From an uncultured Collinsella sp. (lineage in GTDB: Bacteria; Actinomycetota; Coriobacteriia; Coriobacteriales; Coriobacteriaceae), in assembly GCA_902496115.1 (NCBI GenBank), contig CABUZK010000004.1, positions 44,045 to 108,044 of the forward strand: DNA of 64,000 bases. The letters run 5' to 3'. The position numbers and the translations under genes were made by a program. Under the pieces are notes generated by a model that made no database searches, had not been told where the DNA came from, and saw only the letters and a list, made by a program, of their open reading frames with translations. The first letter of the stretch is position 1. Every line of letters starts with the position of its first letter. Positions 1 through 7,745 of this stretch are shown piece by piece.

Positions 1-795
1 ATTCCGGTGTTCGCGCTGCTCTATGTACGTTTTCTGCCCGCAGCGTTGGTCATGTTTGCCGTCTTCCACAAGCGCATCATCGCGCACCTCAACGCTCGCA
101 ACCTGATCGTTGGCCTGAGTATGGGCGTGCTCATGTGGGCGGCCTATGCGTTGCAGACGGTCGGTCTGGCACATACTACGGCGGGCAAGAATGCTTTTTT
201 GACGGGCACGTATTGCATCCTTGTGCCGTTCGCGAGCTATTTCCTGAGCGGCGAAAAGCTCACGCGCTACAACTTGGGTGCCGCGCTGCTGTGCCTAGCG
301 GGCATTGGCCTCGTCGCACTCGATAGCGTTGAATTCAACATTGGTGACGTCATTACGCTGGCGGGTGCGGCCTTTTTCGCCATCCAGATGGCGGTGACTG
401 CCAAGTACGGTCGCAAAATGGACATCAACGTCATCACGTTTTGGATGTTTGTGGGCAACGGCGTGCTGAGCCTGGCAACGTCGCTGCTATTCGAGACCCA
501 GGCGCCTCTGTCCGTGTGGACGCCGAGCTTTATCGGCGTAATGGCCTTTCTCTCGGTGGGCTGCACGTGTGTGGCGCTGCTCATCCAAAACGTCGGCTTG
601 GCGCACGTCCCGGCCTCGACGGGCTCGCTGCTCCTTTCGATGGAGTCGCCTTCGGGTGTGTTGTTTTCGGTGCTGTTGATGGGGGAGGCGCTCACCTCGC
701 GTCTGCTCGTCGGCTTCGCGCTCATCTTCCTGTCGATTATCTTGAGCGAGACGCATTTCGATTTCTTGCGCCGAAAATCACACCCGCAATTGTAA
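1..795 (+). CDS. EamA/DMT-family transporter (5' end outside window)
   Basis: This is a membrane transporter of the drug/metabolite exporter (EamA) superfamily, of unknown substrate. The reading frame is open to the left edge, so the true start lies upstream; a GTG at 7 is only an internal codon. The visible 264 residues are almost entirely hydrophobic helices (about eight), with the typical second EamA repeat starting near GDVITLAGAAFFAIQ and a C-terminal segment rich in SLLLSMESP and GEALT, the usual end of EamA repeats. A terminator hairpin follows 12 bases after the stop, so it is the last gene of its transcript. Family is clear, substrate is not. Confidence 0.85.
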   Translation: MPVFALLYVRFLPAALVMFAVFHKRIIAHLNARNLIVGLSMGVLMWAAYALQTVGLAHTTAGKNAFLTGTYCILVPFASYFLSGEKLTRYNLGAALLCLAGIGLVALDSVEFNIGDVITLAGAAFFAIQMAVTAKYGRKMDINVITFWMFVGNGVLSLATSLLFETQAPLSVWTPSFIGVMAFLSVGCTCVALLIQNVGLAHVPASTGSLLLSMESPSGVLFSVLLMGEALTSRLLVGFALIFLSIILSETHFDFLRRKSHPQL

Positions 796-807
796 ACAAC
801 TTGTTGC

Positions 808-833
808 GCCGCCCTCCCAGGGCGGCATTTTTT
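808..833 (+). terminator. Rho-independent terminator
   Basis: Stem GCCGCCCT / AGGGCGGC with a three-base loop, followed by a run of six T. It ends the EamA transporter transcript. Confidence 0.85.
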
Positions 834-911
834 ATGTCATGCCCTTACAGTTGTGCCTTGCACTTTACGCTATCAAAGTGCGTGCTGCAAAAACGTTACT
901 GGAGGGCATCT

Positions 912-2207
912 ATGGCACCAGCTCTGTCCGATTTTCAACCGCAACCAGCGCCTCAGGCTACCGCAGCGGCGCAGACCGCTATCGGTGACGGTCTTGTCGC
1001 AGAAGCTCAGGCTTTTGCAGACGAGCTCGCTGCGTGGCGACACGATCTACACCAGATGCCCGAGCTCGGTAACAATCTTCCGCAGACGTCTGCCTATATC
1101 CAGGCACGTCTGGACGAGATGGACATCCCCCATACCACGCTCGTCGATGGTTCCTGCGTTGTGGGCCTTGTCGGCGCCGGTGCCGCCGCGGCCCAGGGCA
1201 ATGGCGTCTGCGCGGACGAACAGGCCGGTACGGTCGTTATGCTGCGCGGCGACATGGATGCGCTGCCCGTTGCCGAGGAATCGGGCGAGCCTTTCGCTTC
1301 CACCAACGGTTGCATGCATGCCTGCGGCCACGATATGCACGCGACGGCCCTGCTCGGTGCGGCCCGTTTGCTCAAGGCCCGCGAGGCCGAGCTTGTGGAG
1401 GCCAACGCCACGGTGAAGTTGCTGTTCCAGCCGGGCGAGGAGACCTTCGAGGGCGCCCGCGCCGCCATCGCCGACGGTCTGCTGCAGAACCCGCGCCCTC
1501 AGGCGGCCTTTGCCATGCATGTCAACAGCCAGTCGCCGCTTGGCCTGGTGCTCTACGGCAGCCCGGCGCTCTCGGGCGTGTACGGTTTTCGCATCACGCT
1601 TCAGGGCAAGGGCGGCCATGGCTCGAGCCCCGAGATTTGCATCGACCCCATCACGGCCGGCGTCCATGTGCATCTGGCGCTTCAGGAGCTCATCGCTCGC
1701 GAAGTGCCGGCGGCCAAGGAGGTCGCACTTACCGTCGGTAAGTTTGCTGGCGGCCTGGCGGCCAACGTCATCCCCGACACCTGCGTGCTCGAGGGAACGC
1801 TGCGCGGCTTTGATGTTGAGCTCATGGCTCACCTCAAGACCCGCATCGCCGAGGTCGTTAACGGCGTTGCTGCAACATATCGTACGCCGGCGACCATCGA
1901 GACGCTTTCGGATGTTCCGCCGCTTGTACTCGACAGCGATATGACCCAGGCGTCGCTTGGCTACGTGGGCGCAGTGCTGCCCAAGGCGGCTTTCTTGCCG
2001 CTTTTCCATGCCATGGCGAGTGAAGACTTCGCGCTTATCTCGAGCGAGATTCCGAGTGCGTACTTTACCGTGGGCGCGGCCGTAACCGACACGGACGAAC
2101 ACTTTGCCCAGCACCATCCCAAGGCACGTTTTAACGATGCCGAGCTTCCCCTCGGTGCCGCGGCCTATACCGCCGTCGCTTTGGGCTATATCGCCGACCA
2201 CCGGTAG
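912..2207 (+). CDS. M20 family amidohydrolase/peptidase
   Basis: A 431-residue metal-dependent hydrolase of the M20D (IAA-amino acid hydrolase/HipO/AbgB) type, which cleaves N-acyl amino acids or related amides in the cytoplasm. The frame is open further upstream, but ATG 912 is preceded by GGAGGG and begins the conserved protein. Visible family motifs are WRHDLHQMPELG near residue 45, LRGDMDALPVAEE (first metal-binding Asp), CMHACGHDMHATALLGAA, and FQPGEETFEGA. HxNSQSPLG and a C-terminal HAMASEDFALIS complete the catalytic domain, with a dimerisation lid between. The N-terminal ~30 residues are Ala/Gln-rich and look poorly conserved. It appears monocistronic. Confidence 0.9.
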   Translation: MAPALSDFQPQPAPQATAAAQTAIGDGLVAEAQAFADELAAWRHDLHQMPELGNNLPQTSAYIQARLDEMDIPHTTLVDGSCVVGLVGAGAAAAQGNGVCADEQAGTVVMLRGDMDALPVAEESGEPFASTNGCMHACGHDMHATALLGAARLLKAREAELVEANATVKLLFQPGEETFEGARAAIADGLLQNPRPQAAFAMHVNSQSPLGLVLYGSPALSGVYGFRITLQGKGGHGSSPEICIDPITAGVHVHLALQELIAREVPAAKEVALTVGKFAGGLAANVIPDTCVLEGTLRGFDVELMAHLKTRIAEVVNGVAATYRTPATIETLSDVPPLVLDSDMTQASLGYVGAVLPKAAFLPLFHAMASEDFALISSEIPSAYFTVGAAVTDTDEHFAQHHPKARFNDAELPLGAAAYTAVALGYIADHR

Positions 2208-2233
2208 CACCCAACCTTGCCTTTCAAGCCTGC

Positions 2234-2258
2234 GGGCATGGCCGTAAGGCCTATGCCC
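2234..2258 (+). terminator. Probable terminator hairpin after the amidohydrolase
   Basis: GGGCAT..GGCC, loop GTAA, GGCC..TATGCCC, followed by TTGTCTTT. The short direct and inverted strings CCTTGCCTTTCAAG and CTTGTCTTTCAAGG lie on either side. The T tract is weak, so its strength is uncertain. Confidence 0.5.
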
Positions 2259-2307
2259 TTGTCTTTCAAGGCAATCTTGGGCACTACCGGCGCCTGGCTT
2301 TGTCATC

Positions 2308-2667
2308 ATGGCCACGTGCTACACGATTTTCGTTAACTGCATGAGCCTGTTTCAGCCGCTCGTCGTCAGCGACCTGGGCATCACGCTTGCGCAGTACAAC
2401 ATCTCCAACGCCATCTCCACCGTGGTGAGCGTTATCGGCTCACTTGTGATCGGTCATGTTGCCGATAAAGTAAGCGGTCGCGTTTTGGGCTCCCTCACTG
2501 TAATCGCCACCTCTGCCGTTCTTGCCGGCATGAGCTTTGTCGGTGAGCTATGGCAGGTCTACGTGCTCTTTTCTGTTCGTCCCGTTCTGTCCGTGGCCGC
2601 CTTGGAAGCCGAATGGATGCTCGTACCATCATTCGGTTTCCAAGGCGGTCACGGGCCTACGAAATGA
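2308..2667 (+). pseudogene. Truncated MFS transporter remnant
   Basis: Only about 90 residues of major facilitator N-terminal half remain. They include a first helix (YTIFVNCMSLFQPLVVSDL), a second helix (ISTVVSVIGSLVIGHVADK, with the MFS motif-A-like GHVADKVSGR), and a third and fourth helix ending at WQVYVLF. After that the frame runs into unrelated sequence and then into a long palindrome. A complete MFS protein has about 400 residues, so this is a decayed 5' fragment. No convincing ribosome-binding site precedes ATG 2308. Confidence 0.7.
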
Positions 2668-2728
2668 CCCGTTTTCCTCCGTCCCCAAGGGATCACGTGA
2701 TCCGAAGGGGACGGAGGAAAACGGGTCA
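2665..2728. repeat. Long perfect palindrome (GGACGGAGGAAAACGG family)
   Basis: The 22-base arms TGACCCGTTTTCCTCCGTCC(CC) at 2665-2686 and their exact complement at 2707-2728 enclose a second palindrome GGATCACGTGATCC at 2690-2703. A degenerate copy of the right arm occurs near 43545-43567. It lies exactly where the MFS remnant ends. Confidence 0.85.
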
Positions 2729-2811
2729 CAAACAGCGGCGGCGCATCTGGCCGAACGAGTCCCCATACCCTCGTTCGGTCAGGCGCGCCGCCGCGTTGCT
2801 GCTTTGTGCCG

Positions 2812-2817
2812 TATAAT
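2812..2817 (+). promoter_or_regulatory. -10 element TATAAT upstream of hisS
   Basis: A perfect TATAAT lies 42 bases before the hisS start. No good -35 is visible at 16-18 bases. Confidence 0.5.
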
Positions 2818-2859
2818 GTCCACTACCTATGACGCGATACAAAAGAAAGGTGTTTGCCC

Positions 2860-4173
2860 ATGCAGGCACAGAAGGCGGAGGGAACCCGCGACCTTATCGG
2901 CGCCGAGATGCGCGCCTGGCAAAAGATGCAGCAGATTGCGGCCGGCGTGTTCGAGCCGTTTGGTTTTAAACCCATCGAGACGCCCGCGATCGAGCAGGTT
3001 GACGTGTTTGTCCACGGTATCGGCCAGTCGACCGACGTCGTGCGCAAGGAAATGTTCCGCGTGTTCAGCGGTGCCAACCTGGAGCGCGTCTTTACCGAGG
3101 GCACCGACACCAAACTCAAGCCCAAGCAGCGCCTGGCACTTCGCCCCGAGGGCACGGCCGGCGTGGTGCGCGCCGTCGTCGAGAACAATCTGGTGCCCCA
3201 GGGCTCCACGCCGTTTAAGGCTTACTACGCCGAGGCCATGTTCCGCGGCGAGCGTCCCCAGAAGGGCCGCCTGCGCCAGTTCCACCAGGTGGGCATCGAG
3301 TGGCTCGGCGCTCCCGATCCGGCGGCAGACGCCGAGTGCATCATCATGCTCATGGAGTTCTACAAGCGCCTGGGCTTCGATCTTTCCAAGCTTCGTCTGC
3401 TCATCAACTCGATGGGTGACGCCCAGTGCCGTCCGGCTTACCGCGAGCAGGTCAAGCAGTTCATCCTCGATCACGCAGACGAGATGTGTGACGAGTGCCG
3501 CGAGCGCGCCGAGCTCAACCCGCTGCGTGCCTTCGACTGCAAGAACGACCACTGCCGCGAGATCATGGCCGAGGCTCCGCTGATGGGTGACAACCTGTGC
3601 GATGAGTGCCGCGAGCACTACGAGCAGGTCAAGCGCTATCTGGATGCCGCCGGTATCGAGTATGTCGAGGATCCCACCTTGGTGCGCGGCCTGGACTACT
3701 ACACCCGTACTGTCTTTGAGGTCGAGGCCCCTGGCGCCGGCGTCGGCTCCATCGGCGGCGGCGGCCGCTACGATGGCCTGGTCGAGCTCGAGGGTGGCAA
3801 GCCCACGGCGGGCGTCGGCTTTGCTGTCGGTTTTGAGCGCGCCCTGCTGGCCCTGCAGGCCTTTGGCAGCGATTTGGGTGCCGATGAGGCCCCGTGCGTC
3901 TATGTCGCCAACGCCGGCAAGGAGCTGCGTCAGAACGTCTTTGCCATTACGCAGGAGCTTCGCGCCGCAGGTATCGTGACCGAGGCCGACTATCAGGGTC
4001 GTTCGCTCAAGGCCCAGTTTAAGCAAGCCGATAAGGTAGGCGCCAAGCTCATCTTGGTCCTGGGTGGCGACGAGCTTGCCGCCGGCAAGGTCAAAGTGCG
4101 CGACATGCAGAGCCATGACGAGGTGCTCGCCGATCTGGACAACGTCGTCGAGGCGGTTCGCGAGCGCCTGTAG
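2860..4173 (+). CDS. hisS: Histidyl-tRNA synthetase
   Basis: This class II aminoacyl-tRNA synthetase charges tRNA-His; it is 437 residues long, normal for the family. The frame allows a TTG at 2854, but ATG 2860 sits nine bases after AAAGAAAGG and gives the usual start MQAQKAEGTRD. Signatures are the motif 2 loop (MFRGERPQKGRLRQFHQ), the histidine-specific LVRGLDYYTRTVFE and GGGGRYDGL, motif 3 GVGFAVGFER, and a C-terminal anticodon-binding domain (VYVANAG...LKAQFKQADK). The Cys-rich insert CDECRERAELNPLRAFDC is of the kind seen in many Gram-positive HisRS. It is followed by its own terminator, and aspS, its common partner, is 9 kb away. Confidence 0.97.
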   Translation: MQAQKAEGTRDLIGAEMRAWQKMQQIAAGVFEPFGFKPIETPAIEQVDVFVHGIGQSTDVVRKEMFRVFSGANLERVFTEGTDTKLKPKQRLALRPEGTAGVVRAVVENNLVPQGSTPFKAYYAEAMFRGERPQKGRLRQFHQVGIEWLGAPDPAADAECIIMLMEFYKRLGFDLSKLRLLINSMGDAQCRPAYREQVKQFILDHADEMCDECRERAELNPLRAFDCKNDHCREIMAEAPLMGDNLCDECREHYEQVKRYLDAAGIEYVEDPTLVRGLDYYTRTVFEVEAPGAGVGSIGGGGRYDGLVELEGGKPTAGVGFAVGFERALLALQAFGSDLGADEAPCVYVANAGKELRQNVFAITQELRAAGIVTEADYQGRSLKAQFKQADKVGAKLILVLGGDELAAGKVKVRDMQSHDEVLADLDNVVEAVRERL

Positions 4174-4230
4174 CGCATCTTTTTGAGCTTCGGGCCTGCT
4201 AACGTGCCCTGCTCATGGAGAGCGATTGTT

Positions 4231-4268
4231 ACGGGGGTGTTTCGCTTTTATGCGGAATGCCCCCGTTT
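4231..4268 (+). terminator. hisS terminator
   Basis: Stem ACGGGGG...CCCCCGT with an inner stem TTTCGC/GCGGAA around TTTTAT, followed by TTT. Confidence 0.75.
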
Positions 4269-4322
4269 ACGTATGCCGCCCACCGAGAAATACGACCATT
4301 TAGGGCAAAAACCTTTGCAATG

Positions 4323-4386
4323 CAGAAAATACTTTTGTGTGGTAAAGCGCAATCAGTGTCGAAAGTATTTCTCAAGCGCCTATAAT
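4323..4386 (+). promoter_or_regulatory. ppc promoter with an upstream dyad
   Basis: TATAAT at 4381-4386 is a perfect -10. Just upstream an imperfect inverted repeat, AGAAAATACTTTTG (4324-4337) and CGAAAGTATTTCTC (4360-4373), overlaps the -35 zone and could be an operator. The -35 itself is poor. Confidence 0.55.
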
Positions 4387-4430
4387 GAATACCGCATGTT
4401 ACGTGCATAGAAGGAGGAATGGGAGGAAAC

Positions 4431-7244
4431 GTGGCTGAGAACCTAAGCAACCAGTCTGTACCCGAAGCCGCGGCGCGCGTCGCTGCCGTGGTCAACCGCC
4501 TCGTTAACCGAATCGGCTCGAATGCCGAGTCCAGGGAGCGTCTCGCCGAGATCGAGATCCCCGAGGAGCTGCGCGACAATCTGGCGCTGTTCTTGCGCCT
4601 GGAGCGCCGTGTGCTTAGCGAGTATGATCCCGAGATCGCGGACCTGTTCGACAAGATTTTGACAGCCGAGATTGTGGTCAATGCCGGCAACCCCGGTACC
4701 TGCGCTGCCGACGAAGCCGTCGACGAGCAGGGCGTGCCCACCGCCGACGAGCCCACTGCCGTGGCATTTCGTGAGGTCGTCGATTTGATCGACAGCCTGC
4801 CGCTCGATAAGCAGCAGGTCATCGTTCGCGCCTTTACGAGCTTTTTCCATCTGGCAAACCTGTCGGAGGAGAACTACCGTGTGGCGCAGCTGCGCGAGCG
4901 CGAGGCCGGTGCGTCGACCGATACCGAGGTCGATCCTGCCAACGAGCTTACCGTTGCCTATCACCAGCTGGTGAATGAGCTGGGTGTCGAGGGTGCCAAC
5001 GAGCTGCTCGACAAGCTCGAGTTCCACCCTGTCTTTACCGCACATCCCACCGAGGCCCGTCGTAAGGCCGTCGAGGGCAAGATCCGCCGTATCTCCAACC
5101 TGCTGGAGGAGCGTCCGCGTCTGGGCGGCTCCGACCTGGTGGAGAACGAGCGCCATATGCTGCAGGAGATCGACGCCCTGGTGCGTACGAGTCCCATCGC
5201 GCTCAAGAAGCCCACGCCGGTCGAGGAAGCCGATACCATCATCGACATCTTCGATAACACGCTGTTCGACGTTATCCCCGTTATCTATCGTCGTTTTGAC
5301 GATTGGGTGCTGGGCGACAAGGCCGGTACTGTGCCGCCGCTGTGCCCGGCGTTCTTCCATCCCGGCAGCTGGATCGGTTCCGACCGCGACGGTAACCCCA
5401 ACGTCACCGCCAAGGTGAGCCGTGAGGTCGCCGCCAAGTACTTTACGCACATGGTGCTCAAGCTCGAGGACAAGTGCCGCCACATCGGCCGCAACCTCAC
5501 GCTCGAGGCTACCTACAGCAAGCCGTCGGCCGAGCTCATTAACCTGTGGAACCATCAGGTCGAGATGAGCCCTCGTTACACGGCCCGCGCCGAGCTGATC
5601 TCCGAGCACGAGCCGCATCGCGCCGTCATGCTCGTCATGGCCGACCGCCTGAACGCCACCGTCCGTCGTATCACCGACACCATGTACCACAGCGCCGATG
5701 AGTTCCTGGAGGACCTGCGCGTCGTCCAGCGCTCGCTGGCCGCCTGCGGTGCCGTCCGTGCTGCCTACGGCCCGGTCCAGACCATCATCTGGCAGGTCGA
5801 GTCCTTCGGCTTCCATATGGTCGAGATGGAGTTCCGTCAGCACTCCGTGGTGCATGCCCGCGCCCTTAAGGATATCCACGAGAACGGTATCCATGGCGAC
5901 CTGCAGCCCATGACGCGCGAGGTCATCGATACCTTCCGCGCTATCGGCTCCATCCAAAAGCGCTACGGCAAGAAGATGGCGCACCGCTACATCATCTCGT
6001 TTACCAAGAGCGCTCAGCATGTGGCCGACGTCTTTGAGCTGGCGCACCTGTCCTTTGCACACGAGGAGGATGTCCCCGAGCTCGACGTGATCCCGTTGTT
6101 CGAGCAGCTCGAGGACCTCGAGGGCTGCGTCGACGTGCTCGATCAGATGCTTACGCTGCCCGTGGTGCAAAAGCGCCTTGCCCAGACCAACCGCCGCATG
6201 GAGGTCATGCTGGGCTATTCCGACTCTTCCAAGGATGCCGGTCCTACCACGGCCATGCTCGCGCTGCACTCCGCGCAGGAGCGCATCGCCAAGTGGGCAG
6301 AGAAGAACGATATCGACCTGGTGCTCATGCACGGTCGCGGCGGTGCCGTGGGCCGTGGCGGCGGCCCGGCCAACAAGGCCGTGCTGGCGCAGCCCAAGGG
6401 TTCGGTCAACTGCTTCTTTAAGCTTACCGAGCAGGGCGAGGTCATCTTTGCCCGTTACGGTAACCGCACGCTGGCTCAGCGCCATGTTGAGTCCGTTGCT
6501 GCCGCAACGCTTTTGCAGTCGGCCCCGAGTGTCGAGAAGACCAACACCGAGACCACGCAGAAGTTCTGGGATATGGCCGAGAAGCTCAACACCGCAAGCC
6601 ACGAGCGCTATCTGGACCTGCTGAACACCGAGGACTTTACGCCATGGTTCTCGACCGTGACGCCGCTGACCGAGGTCGGTCTGCTGCCGATCGGCTCGCG
6701 TCCCGCCAAGCGCGGCTTGGGTGCCAAGTCGCTCGACGACCTGCGTACCATCCCGTGGATCTTCAGCTGGAGCCAGGCGCGCATTAACCTGGCCGCTTGG
6801 TACGGTCTGGGCACCGCCTGCGAGCAGCTTGGCGATCTTGACCAGCTCAAGGCTGCCTACCAGGAGTGGCCGTTCTTCCGCACCTTTATCGACAACATCG
6901 AGATGTCGATCGCCAAGACCGACCAGCGCATCGCCAAGATGTATCTGCACCTGGGCGATCGCCAGGATCTGTCCGAGAAGGTCTTCACCGAGATGCAGCT
7001 CACGCGTAAGTGGGTCCTTGCCATCGTCGGTGATGAGTGGCCGCTGCAGCGTCGCCGCGTGCTCGGTTGCGCCGTCCGCGTGCGCAACCCCTACGTCGAC
7101 GCCCTGTCCATCGCCCAGGTCCGCGCCCTTCGCGAGGTGCGTATGAACCAGGACGAGATGGCCGAGGAGAAGAAGGCCGAGTACATGAGCCTGATTCTTT
7201 CGACTGTGACCGGCGTCTCGGCAGGATTGCAGAACACGGGGTAA
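4431..7244 (+). CDS. ppc: Phosphoenolpyruvate carboxylase
   Basis: Carboxylates phosphoenolpyruvate with bicarbonate to oxaloacetate, the anaplerotic entry into the reductive TCA branch used by mixed-acid fermenters. About 937 residues. An in-frame ATG at 4419 abuts AAGGAGGA too closely; GTG 4431 is better spaced from both AAGGAGG and GGGAGG and is preferred. Catalytic signatures are present: FHPVFTAHPTEARRK (essential His), GSDRDGNPNVT, the loop GYSDSSKDAGP, HGRGGAVGRGGGP, and the conserved C-terminal QNTG. The enzyme is full length. A -10 TATAAT lies 45 bases upstream, and a nested palindromic terminator follows the stop. Confidence 0.97.
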   Translation: MAENLSNQSVPEAAARVAAVVNRLVNRIGSNAESRERLAEIEIPEELRDNLALFLRLERRVLSEYDPEIADLFDKILTAEIVVNAGNPGTCAADEAVDEQGVPTADEPTAVAFREVVDLIDSLPLDKQQVIVRAFTSFFHLANLSEENYRVAQLREREAGASTDTEVDPANELTVAYHQLVNELGVEGANELLDKLEFHPVFTAHPTEARRKAVEGKIRRISNLLEERPRLGGSDLVENERHMLQEIDALVRTSPIALKKPTPVEEADTIIDIFDNTLFDVIPVIYRRFDDWVLGDKAGTVPPLCPAFFHPGSWIGSDRDGNPNVTAKVSREVAAKYFTHMVLKLEDKCRHIGRNLTLEATYSKPSAELINLWNHQVEMSPRYTARAELISEHEPHRAVMLVMADRLNATVRRITDTMYHSADEFLEDLRVVQRSLAACGAVRAAYGPVQTIIWQVESFGFHMVEMEFRQHSVVHARALKDIHENGIHGDLQPMTREVIDTFRAIGSIQKRYGKKMAHRYIISFTKSAQHVADVFELAHLSFAHEEDVPELDVIPLFEQLEDLEGCVDVLDQMLTLPVVQKRLAQTNRRMEVMLGYSDSSKDAGPTTAMLALHSAQERIAKWAEKNDIDLVLMHGRGGAVGRGGGPANKAVLAQPKGSVNCFFKLTEQGEVIFARYGNRTLAQRHVESVAAATLLQSAPSVEKTNTETTQKFWDMAEKLNTASHERYLDLLNTEDFTPWFSTVTPLTEVGLLPIGSRPAKRGLGAKSLDDLRTIPWIFSWSQARINLAAWYGLGTACEQLGDLDQLKAAYQEWPFFRTFIDNIEMSIAKTDQRIAKMYLHLGDRQDLSEKVFTEMQLTRKWVLAIVGDEWPLQRRRVLGCAVRVRNPYVDALSIAQVRALREVRMNQDEMAEEKKAEYMSLILSTVTGVSAGLQNTG

Positions 7245-7267
7245 TCGATAGCCCTGTGGCTCTCACC

Positions 7268-7394
7268 GGGGCCCGATGGGTTTCCCTCTGAATGCGTCCT
7301 CGCACTTGAAGCCCCCTTATCCTGCTCCTTCGGAGCTGCGGATAAGGGGGCTTCGTGCTGCGGAATGCATTCAGAGGGAAACCCATCGGGCCCC
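7268..7394. repeat. Nested palindromic terminator cassette (copy 1)
   Basis: Outer arms of 28 bases (GGGGCCCGATGGGTTTCCCT... at 7268-7295) pair perfectly with 7367-7394. Inside, constant-looking strings GCGTCCTCG and GTGCTGCGGA flank a second hairpin AAGCCCCCTTATCC / GGATAAGGGGGCTT (7309-7353) with a core GCTCCTTCGGAGC. It follows ppc and probably terminates it. The same architecture recurs at 9827-9951 with different arm sequence. Confidence 0.9.
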
Positions 7395-7500
7395 TTCGTC
7401 CTCGGTCTTCAGGGATTGGGGCTGAAGGGGATAATGGCGCGCTTCGCGCTTAATGTGGAGTGCGGCGAGGGCTTCTTGCGTCCTGCGGAGTGTGCCTAAA
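7395..7500. repeat. Possible decayed copy of the terminator cassette
   Basis: TTCGTCCTCGGTC near 7396 and GCGTCCTGCGGAGTG near 7479 match the constant inner strings of the intact cassettes, but the long complementary arms are missing. The stretch from here to larA (7746) holds no supported gene. Confidence 0.4.
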
Positions 7501-7589
7501 AGTAAACTAATGGCGGGCCCTGCGATGTCCGGTCTTCGGCGGATTACTGGCTGGGGAAAGATGGCGCGCTTCTCGCCTTATGACTGTTG

Positions 7590-7623
7590 CGGCCGCGGTC
7601 CCGTTTGGGATCGCGGCCGTTTT
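7590..7623 (+). terminator. Rho-independent terminator upstream of larA
   Basis: CGGCCGCGGTCCC, loop GTTT, GGGATCGCGGCCG, then TTTTGTTG. No gene is recognised directly upstream; it may back up the ppc terminator or end a small RNA. Confidence 0.75.
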
Positions 7624-7745
7624 GTTGTGGGTCAAATATGAACGTTGTGTTAACGACTCGGTGGACGGTGGTGTTTTTCGGTGAGCGGCGTATCCTTCCA
7701 ACGGTTTATCTAGTGTGTCAGTTGAAAGGAAGAGGGCGCTCGTCA

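Noticed and set aside
441..911. N-terminal extension of the amidohydrolase frame
   Set aside because: Overlaps the EamA gene and its terminator; no homology before ATG 912, which has a ribosome site.
2537..3583. A 348-codon + strand frame overlapping the start of hisS
   Set aside because: Out of frame with hisS; Ser/Arg/Pro-rich shadow.
7587..7745. N-terminal extension of larA
   Set aside because: It would start inside a terminator hairpin and is not LarA-like; the family length fits a start at 7746.
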